Shown here: positions 21,623 through 26,831 of the stretch, piece by piece
Layout: every line of letters begins with the position of its first letter
Numbering within the stretch: position 1 is the first letter of the stretch
DNA from: JBMYYE01 sp049609065
Lineage (GTDB): Bacteria > Pseudomonadota > Alphaproteobacteria > Rhodobacterales > Rhodobacteraceae
Direction: 5' to 3'
Length of the DNA: 26,831 nucleotides
Assembly (NCBI GenBank): GCA_049609065.1
Contig: JBMYYE010000019.1
Span: 1-26,831 of the forward strand
The notes under the pieces: generated by a model
Seen by the model: the letters and a program-made list of their open reading frames with translations, nothing else
Databases searched by the model: none
What the model was told of the DNA's origin: nothing
Position numbers and translations under genes: made by a program

Positions 21623-22747
21623 TTAAATCGAGCAGACAGATCCGTTTTGACGTTTGATTTTTCCCATAAGTTCAAGCTTGGTTAATTCTTGCAAAGCGAC
21701 ATCTGCGGGAGTGTCCATATCGCGGATAAGGCTGTCTTCGGAAATGGGCGCGGGGTTGAGCCGATCAAGGATGATTTGATGAAGGTTCTGCACCGCTTTC
21801 GGAGATGTGGGTTTGAGGGTATCGGTGTGCGGTTCGGGAGACGGGAGTTGAGAAGACGGCAAAGCCTCAAGGATATCTTTTGCACTTCGCACGAGGACCG
21901 CGCCATCTTTTAAAAGCGCATTGCAGCCAAATCCGCGTCCGTCAAACGGGTGGGCGGGAACGGCCATCACTTCGCGCCCTTCATCAAGCGCGGTGCGTGC
22001 GGTGTTGAGGCTCCCGGACCGCGCGGCGGCCTCGACAACAATCACAGCTTGGGAAAGGCCAGCAACGATCCGGTTTCTGATCGGGAAATTGCGCGCACGT
22101 GCGGGGGTGCCCATCGGGAACTCTGACAAAAGAACGCCGCGATCCGCGATATGGCCATAAAGCGCCGCGTTTTGTTTGGGATATATATCGTCAACGCCGC
22201 CGCCCAAAACGGCGATGGTGCCTGTTTCAATGGCACCAGCATGGGCGGATGTATCAATGCCACGCGCAAGGCCAGACGCGACAACATAGCCCGCTTCCCC
22301 AAGGGTTTTGGCCAAAAGCCCCGCCATGCGCATCCCGTTGGAGGATGCATTTCGCGCCCCGATAAGGGCAACAATGGGCCGTGCGAGATGCGAAAGATCG
22401 CCTTTGGCCCAAATCGCAGGTGGAGGGTCCGACAATTTCATGAGGGCTTTAGGGTAGTGAGCATCCCCATAAAACAAAAGGATCGCACCTGCTTGTGCAC
22501 CAGATTTGAGTTCCGCATCCGCGGCTTTGCGGCCAAAGGGCTGATATCGATCGACACCTGCGTGCCGGGCGATTTGCGGCAATTGGCTGAGGGCCTCTTC
22601 GGCGGATCCGTGATCTTTGAGAAGGCGAAAAAACGTGGACACTCCAACGCGGCGCGACCTTATGAGGCGCAGCCATGCGCGTTTTTCTTCCGCCCCATTT
22701 GGGGGGAAGATATCATGCGTTTGAAAAAGATCATCAGATGCGGACAT
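21623..22747 (-). CDS. dprA: DNA processing protein DprA
   Basis: Cytoplasmic protein that binds incoming single-stranded DNA and loads RecA during natural transformation; it is also widespread in bacteria not known to transform. The 374 residues hold an N-terminal SAM-like helical part (about 20–65), the Rossmann-like DprA domain with LIGARNAS (128–135), VASGLARGIDTSAHAGA (156–172) and NRIVAGLSQAVIVVEAAARS (225–244), and a C-terminal winged-helix domain (about 318–374, QELTKLELMGKIKRQNG). AAGG stands seven bases before ATG 22747. It lies 68 bases downstream of tldD and upstream of topA on the same strand. No other competence genes are visible in the window. Confidence 0.96.
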   Translation of the reverse strand: MSASDDLFQTHDIFPPNGAEEKRAWLRLIRSRRVGVSTFFRLLKDHGSAEEALSQLPQIARHAGVDRYQPFGRKAADAELKSGAQAGAILLFYGDAHYPKALMKLSDPPPAIWAKGDLSHLARPIVALIGARNASSNGMRMAGLLAKTLGEAGYVVASGLARGIDTSAHAGAIETGTIAVLGGGVDDIYPKQNAALYGHIADRGVLLSEFPMGTPARARNFPIRNRIVAGLSQAVIVVEAAARSGSLNTARTALDEGREVMAVPAHPFDGRGFGCNALLKDGAVLVRSAKDILEALPSSQLPSPEPHTDTLKPTSPKAVQNLHQIILDRLNPAPISEDSLIRDMDTPADVALQELTKLELMGKIKRQNGSVCSI

Positions 22748-22815
22748 GAAAACGCCTTAAGAATCATTTGGAGTGCGAAACGATCCTCAAGACATTTGGT
22801 TAATAAGAGGTAAAA

Positions 22816-24234
22816 TTAGCCGGCGCCGCCAACGGTCAATCCGTCAATCATGAGGGTGGGCTGCCCGACACCCACAGGCACCCATTGGCCTGCTTTGCCG
22901 CAATTCCCGATGCCGGGATCAAGGGCCATGTCATTGCCTACGGCCAAGATTTGTTTCATGGCAACGGGCCCATCCCCGATCAAAGTAGCGCCTTTAACGG
23001 GCGCGCCGATTTTGCCGTTTTCCACGCGGTAGGCTTCGGTGCATGAAAACACAAATTTACCGTTTGTAATATCCACCTGACCGCCGCCAAAGCCAACGGC
23101 ATAGATGCCATCTTTGAGATCGGCAACGATATCGCCAGGCGCGCTATCACCGCCGCGCATATAGGTGTTGGTCATCCGTGGCATGGGCGCATGGGCGAAG
23201 CTTTCGCGCCGTCCGTTCCCTGTTTGCGCCACCCCCATGAGGCGCGCGTTTTGGCGGTCTTGCATATAGCCAACCAAAATGCCGTCTTCGATTAAGGTGG
23301 TGCAGTTGCTGGGCGTGCCTTCGTCATCGATTGTGATGGAACCGCGCCGATCCTTAAGCGTGCCGTCATCTACAATGGTTACGCCTTTGGCGGCGACTTG
23401 TTGGCCGATTTTACCTGCAAACGCGGAGGTGCCTTTGCGGTTGAAATCCCCTTCGAGCCCGTGCCCCACGGCTTCGTGTAACAACACGCCTGGCCAGCCT
23501 GCGCCAAGGACAACTTGCATCTGGCCTGCAGGCGCAGGCACCGCATCAAGGTTTACGAGCGCAATGCGAAGGGCCTCGCGGGTCGAAGCCTCCCAAGAGC
23601 TGCGTTCAATAAAGGGGGTGAGGTGCATGCGCCCGCCAGAGCCATGCCCACCTGCTTCGCGGCGCCCGTTTTCTTCGACAATAACGGATACATTCACCCG
23701 CACCATCGGGCGGGTATCCCGAAGCCGCGTGCCATCTGGGCGCATGATTTCAATGTCTTGAACTGACGCGGCGATCGTTGCGCTGACTTGCACGACGCGC
23801 GGATCAAGATCCCGTGCGAAGGCATCGATTTCACGCAATGTGTCGACTTTAACAGGGAAGGAGGCATCTGCCATCGGATCAATGGCCGCATAGAGGCGGG
23901 ATTTGGATTTCGGGGGCGCGAGGTCAAGCGTTCCGCCGCCTTCAGCCACTGCGAGCCGCGCGGTGGCGCTTGCGCGTTTGAGGGCGGCATCGGACAATTC
24001 GGTTGAATGGGCGTAGCCGGTTGTTTCGCCTCGCACAGCCCGAAGACCAAATCCTTCGGACGCATCGTAGCTTGCGGTTTTGAGGCGCCCATCATCAAAG
24101 ACGAGGGCCTCTGAGCGGCGACGCTCAAAGAAGAGTTCCCCGTCATCAGCTCCTGCGAGAGAATCCCTTAGGGTTTGGAGCGTCCGATCCGCGTCGAGTT
24201 GCGTTTCAAATGGGTTAAATCCGGTGTTTGACAT
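22816..24234 (-). CDS. tldD: Metalloprotease TldD
   Basis: Zinc protease subunit that, with TldE/PmbA, degrades unfolded peptides and matures some modified peptides. Start ATG 24234 is chosen because AGGA lies seven bases before it; extending to 24321 adds 29 residues that look like translated leader sequence. This gives 472 residues. The metal motif is LLHEAVGHGLEGDF with His253, Glu254 and His258, and the C-terminal block GNCGKAGQWVPVGVGQP is typical of TldD. No tldE/pmbA gene is nearby, which is usual as the two are often unlinked. It is divergent from coxB, and dprA follows on the same strand. Confidence 0.96.
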   Translation of the reverse strand: MSNTGFNPFETQLDADRTLQTLRDSLAGADDGELFFERRRSEALVFDDGRLKTASYDASEGFGLRAVRGETTGYAHSTELSDAALKRASATARLAVAEGGGTLDLAPPKSKSRLYAAIDPMADASFPVKVDTLREIDAFARDLDPRVVQVSATIAASVQDIEIMRPDGTRLRDTRPMVRVNVSVIVEENGRREAGGHGSGGRMHLTPFIERSSWEASTREALRIALVNLDAVPAPAGQMQVVLGAGWPGVLLHEAVGHGLEGDFNRKGTSAFAGKIGQQVAAKGVTIVDDGTLKDRRGSITIDDEGTPSNCTTLIEDGILVGYMQDRQNARLMGVAQTGNGRRESFAHAPMPRMTNTYMRGGDSAPGDIVADLKDGIYAVGFGGGQVDITNGKFVFSCTEAYRVENGKIGAPVKGATLIGDGPVAMKQILAVGNDMALDPGIGNCGKAGQWVPVGVGQPTLMIDGLTVGGAG

Positions 24235-24439
24235 GGTCGCTTCCTGTAATTTTGACGAAACGTGGCAAAGAATGTTGTCTTTTGGTGATAAAATCACAAA
24301 AAGCGTCCCTTTGACGCGCATCCCTATCTTGTTCTTACCGCGCTAATATGGTTTCAATTCCAAATTAGACAATGGGAAACCGCTCTAAATCGGAAAAATA
24401 CGCTTTGGAAACGCGTAAAATGCGAACAGGATAGGGAAT
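24235..24439. other. Divergent promoter region between tldD and coxB
   Basis: 205 bases that must hold the starts of both transcripts. Visible are two adjacent inverted repeats, GTGAT-AAA-ATCAC (24285–24297) and GCGTC-CCTTT-GACGC (24303–24317), and AT-rich boxes nearer coxB (TAATAT near 24345, TAAAAT near 24417), but I could not pair them with good −35 boxes. Confidence 0.5.
24285..24297. promoter_or_regulatory. Short palindrome in the tldD–coxB gap, possible operator
   Basis: GTGAT and ATCAC arms with a 3-base spacer. The arms recall CRP/FNR-type half-sites (TGTGA/TCACA; TTGAT/ATCAA), but the spacing is too short for the classic form. It is placed 143 bases before coxB and 51 before tldD. 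Confidence 0.25.
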
Positions 24440-25303
24440 ATGAACTTGAAAAAGGCTTTTTCAGGAACGCTAGCGGCAACATCTTTGGTGTTTGGTGCGA
24501 CCAGCGCAATGGCACAACAGGCGTTGCAGGACCTCGAAATCATCGGGAAACCAATTGAAAACGGCATCGATTTTCAACCTGCTGTGACAAATATCGCGCG
24601 GGATTTGCAATCACTTGATTCAATCGTGCACTGGATCAGCGCTGCGATTGTTGCTTTAGTGTTGATCTTGTTGATTTGGACCATGGTGCGCTACAACCGT
24701 CGTAGCAACCCTGAGCCTGCACGCTTCACACATAACACGCCAATTGAAATCATCTGGACCATTGTTCCGGTGATTGTGTTGATTTTTATCGGCGCGTTTT
24801 CATTCCCTGTTTTGATGAGCTCACAAACGATCCCAGAAGGGGATGTGACCATTAAGGCGACTGGGTATCAGTGGTACTGGGGCTATGAATATGTGGATCA
24901 TGAGTTCGCATTTGACAGCTTCATGTTGCCAAAAGAAGAGCTCGCTGAAAACGGTTATACGGACGATCTTTATTTGCTTGCGACGGACACAGCCGTGGTT
25001 GTGCCTGTGGGCAAAGACATCGTGTTGCAAGTCACAGGCGCGGATGTGATCCATTCTTGGGCCATGCCAGCCTTTGGCGTGAAGCAAGATGGCGTTCCTG
25101 GTCGTATTGCTGAACTTTGGTTCAATGTCGAAAAAGAAGGCGTTTACTTTGGTCAATGTTCTGAGCTTTGCGGCAAAGACCATGCCTATATGCCGATCAC
25201 TGTGAAAGCTGTGAGCCCAGAAGCCTATGAGGCGTGGCTCCAAGGTGCGAAAGCAGAATACGCAGATATTCCCCAAGCTGTTAAAGTCGCATCTGCGAAT
25301 TAA
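24440..25303 (+). CDS. coxB: Cytochrome c oxidase subunit II
   Basis: CuA-carrying subunit of aa3-type cytochrome c oxidase; takes electrons from cytochrome c on the periplasmic side. The 287 residues comprise a signal peptide (1–25, cut near AMAQQ), two membrane helices (about 62–83 and 104–124) and the periplasmic cupredoxin domain. The CuA ligands are all present: His205, Cys240, Glu242 (backbone), Cys244, His248 and Met251 in VIHSWAMP and GQCSELCGKDHAYMP. The aromatic stretch GYQWYWGYEY (142–151) is the electron entry patch. AGGG lies just before ATG 24440. Assembly genes ctaB, coxF and ctaG follow; subunits I and III are not in the window. Confidence 0.98.
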   Translation: MNLKKAFSGTLAATSLVFGATSAMAQQALQDLEIIGKPIENGIDFQPAVTNIARDLQSLDSIVHWISAAIVALVLILLIWTMVRYNRRSNPEPARFTHNTPIEIIWTIVPVIVLIFIGAFSFPVLMSSQTIPEGDVTIKATGYQWYWGYEYVDHEFAFDSFMLPKEELAENGYTDDLYLLATDTAVVVPVGKDIVLQVTGADVIHSWAMPAFGVKQDGVPGRIAELWFNVEKEGVYFGQCSELCGKDHAYMPITVKAVSPEAYEAWLQGAKAEYADIPQAVKVASAN

Positions 25304-25382
25304 CCTTGGGTCCTGAGGGGCGCGTGAGGAGGAAGCGCGTCCCGCCATCAGGATATGTTATCAGTAGGAAAGGGAGCCTTAC

Positions 25383-26333
25383 GTGAGCTATTCGAGCGTA
25401 AATCCAACCAATGAAAACAGATCTTTTGAAGCCGAAGCCGGCTTTGGGGATTATTTTGCGCTTTTGAAACCACGCGTTATGTCGCTTGTGGTGTTCACGG
25501 CTTTTGTTGGGCTTTTGGTCGCGCCAACCTCGGTTCATCCGGTTGTTGGTTTTGCGTCCATCCTTTTCATCGCCATTGGTGGTGGGGCGTCAGGGGCGCT
25601 CAACATGTGGTGGGATGCAGATATTGACCGAGTGATGAAGCGGACGCAAAGCCGTCCGATCCCATCAGGGAAAGTCACCGAAGGAGAAGCCTTTGCCATC
25701 GGCATCACCTTGTCGATCATGGCGGTTGTGATGCTTTTCTTAGCATCAAATGCGGTTGCGGCGGGGCTTTTGGCCTTTACGATTTTCTTCTATGTCGTGA
25801 TCTATTCTATGGGGCTCAAACGGTACACGCCGCATAACATCGTGATTGGCGGGGCCGCAGGTGCGTTTCCTCCTATGATCGGTTGGGCGGTTGCAACGGG
25901 GGGTATTTCGGTTGAAAGCTTCTTGATGTTTGCAATTACCTTCATGTGGACGCCGCCGCATTTTTGGGCTTTGGCGCTTTTCGTGAAAACAGATTACAAA
26001 GACGCAGGTGTGCCAATGTTGACTGTGACCCATGGGCGCGCGGCGACACGCAAACATATCCTAGCCTATACGCTTTTATTGGCGCCGGTGACCCTTGGGG
26101 TTGCGTTTACATCCATCGGCAGCTGGCTCTACCTTGCGGTGTCTTTGGTGCTCAATGCGCTCTTTATCAAAGGGGCGGTGCAAATCGCACGCCGCACGGA
26201 TGACGACAGCGCCGCAGATAACCACGCTGTGGAACGGCGTTTTTTCAAATTATCGCTGCTTTACCTATTCGCGCATTTCTTGGCGCTTTTGGTAGCGGCG
26301 CTCCTATCCCATTATGGGCTTGAGGTTGTATGA
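25383..26333 (+). CDS. ctaB: Protoheme IX farnesyltransferase (heme o synthase)
   Basis: Inner-membrane UbiA-family prenyltransferase that makes heme O, the precursor of heme A for the oxidase. The start is GTG 25383, with GGGAG six bases before it. The 316 residues give eight or nine membrane helices. The first Asp-rich motif is NMWWDADIDRVMKRTQSRP (74–92), and the second region is DYKDAGVPML, about 140 residues later; YTPHNIVIGGAAGAFPPMIG matches heme o synthases rather than quinone prenyltransferases. It is 79 bases downstream of coxB. The stop overlaps the start region of coxF (TGATG), so translation is coupled. Confidence 0.97.
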   Translation: MSYSSVNPTNENRSFEAEAGFGDYFALLKPRVMSLVVFTAFVGLLVAPTSVHPVVGFASILFIAIGGGASGALNMWWDADIDRVMKRTQSRPIPSGKVTEGEAFAIGITLSIMAVVMLFLASNAVAAGLLAFTIFFYVVIYSMGLKRYTPHNIVIGGAAGAFPPMIGWAVATGGISVESFLMFAITFMWTPPHFWALALFVKTDYKDAGVPMLTVTHGRAATRKHILAYTLLLAPVTLGVAFTSIGSWLYLAVSLVLNALFIKGAVQIARRTDDDSAADNHAVERRFFKLSLLYLFAHFLALLVAALLSHYGLEVV

Positions 26334-26512
26334 TGGCTTTCAAAGAAGAACATGAAATTTACAAACGCCGTTTTGGCCGCAATGTTGGGGTCGGTGGGGC
26401 GCTTTTGGCCTTTGTTATTTTGGTCTTTGCGCTCACCATCGCGAAAACCAACCGTGGGGATTACAACACCACTGGCACACGCGCCCCTGTGAGCGAAAGT
26501 GTAGCGGAATGA
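26333..26512 (+). CDS. coxF: Small membrane protein CoxF of the cytochrome oxidase operon
   Basis: A 59-residue protein with a charged N-terminus (MAFKEEHEIYKRRFGRN) and one membrane helix (about 20–39, VGGALLAFVILVFALTI). Small proteins of this design sit between ctaB and ctaG in many Rhodobacterales and are called CoxF; the function is not established and an oxidase assembly role is inferred. Two ATGs stand in a row; the second (26333) is chosen because GAGG is seven bases before it, against four for the first. The start overlaps the ctaB stop, and the end overlaps the ctaG start by four bases (ATGA). Confidence 0.8.
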   Translation: MAFKEEHEIYKRRFGRNVGVGGALLAFVILVFALTIAKTNRGDYNTTGTRAPVSESVAE

Positions 26513-26831
26513 GCCAAATGAAGGCGACCACCAAAACGCTCTATCAAACCGTGACGGTTGTGGTTCTTATGGGTGCGCTCGCGTGGGCGTCGGTGCCGTT
26601 TTATGATTGGTTTTGCCGGACGACTGGCTTTGGTGGCACAACCAGCACAGCAGAAGCTGGGGCGGACCGTGTGTTGGATCAGACGATGAAAGTACGGTTC
26701 GACGCCTCTTTGGAACGCGATATGCCGTGGCGCTTTAAACCTGCGCAACGGGAAATGAAAATAAAAATCGGGGAAACGGGGCTTGCGTTTTATGAGGCGA
26801 CAAATCCAACGGATCGCCCGATTACAGGCAC
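26509..26831 (+). CDS. ctaG: Cytochrome c oxidase assembly protein CtaG (Cox11), 3' end cut by window edge
   Basis: Copper chaperone that delivers Cu to the CuB site of subunit I; an inner-membrane protein with a periplasmic domain. The frame runs open to the window edge (107 whole codons). It begins MSQMKATTKTLYQTV, has one membrane helix (about 13–30), then the family mark FYDWFCRTTGFGGTT (31–45) and, further on, MPWRFKPAQREMKIKIGE and FYEATNPTDRPITG. The Cys-rich copper site of Cox11 lies past the edge and cannot be checked. The start ATG overlaps the coxF stop (ATGA at 26509–26512); an ATG at 26518 is a possible alternative. Confidence 0.93.
   Translation, partial: MSQMKATTKTLYQTVTVVVLMGALAWASVPFYDWFCRTTGFGGTTSTAEAGADRVLDQTMKVRFDASLERDMPWRFKPAQREMKIKIGETGLAFYEATNPTDRPITG

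Noticed and set aside
22151..22813. 220-codon plus-strand frame opposite dprA
   Set aside because: Shadow frame, no ribosome site or domain.
24235..24321. Longer N-terminus for TldD
   Set aside because: The extra 29 codons contain the AGGA ribosome site of ATG 24234 and do not resemble TldD proteins.
1..26831. tRNA/rRNA genes, CRISPR arrays, insertion sequences, phage or toxin–antitoxin genes
   Set aside because: Looked for cloverleaf-like gaps, regular repeats, transposase or integrase motifs and small paired frames; none seen.

Overview
This window looks like a stretch of chromosome from a marine alphaproteobacterium of the Rhodobacterales (Roseobacter group). The pointers are the gene neighbourhoods (fhs–chorismate mutase–folD; tldD divergent from coxB–ctaB–coxF–ctaG; split scoA/scoB), the Flp pilins with Asp-Trp after the cleavage Gly, and the Lys/Ala-rich tail on TopA. 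Base composition judged by eye is close to half G+C, low for the family. I see no tRNA, rRNA, insertion sequence, phage gene or CRISPR array. Gene density is high and no gene is visibly broken; only the first and last genes are cut by the window edges.

Layout. (a) 1–3422, plus strand: the C-terminal four fifths of formate–tetrahydrofolate ligase, a small chorismate mutase and FolD, then a good terminator and a DUF1287 protein. The first and third genes interconvert one-carbon tetrahydrofolate species. (b) 3419–4219, minus: a crotonase-fold enzyme whose stop codon overlaps that of the DUF1287 gene. (c) 4320–16194, minus: a Tad (tight adherence, type IVc) pilus locus. In transcription order it holds flp, a second short Flp-like pilin, cpaB/rcpC, cpaC/rcpA (secretin), an OmpA-type lipoprotein, cpaE/tadZ, cpaF/tadA (motor ATPase), tadB, tadC, two TPR lipoproteins of TadD type, cpaA/tadV (prepilin peptidase) and an AAA+ ATPase. 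Hairpin terminators after the pilin pair and after the OmpA gene, with candidate promoters behind some of them, split the locus into about three transcription blocks. tadE, tadF, tadG and a recognisable cpaD are not here. (d) 16534–17346, plus: a secreted lytic transglycosylase divergent from flp. (e) 17443–24234, minus: tldD, dprA, topA, scoA, scoB. (f) 24440–26831, plus: coxB, ctaB, coxF and the start of ctaG, the cytochrome c oxidase subunit II and assembly operon.

How the parts work together. CpaA should cut the leader from both pilins. CpaF powers assembly through the TadB/TadC platform, CpaE positions the machine, and the CpaC secretin with CpaB and the lipoproteins forms the outer-membrane channel. 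The OmpA-type lipoprotein may tie that channel to peptidoglycan. The lytic transglycosylase could open the wall for it, but that rests on position only.

I did not find a clearly new system. The points most worth a second look are the AAA+ ATPase whose start codon lies inside an inverted repeat, the OmpA lipoprotein in the usual cpaD position, the second short pilin, the segmented transcription of the tad locus, and a 13-base element shared by two tad leader regions.
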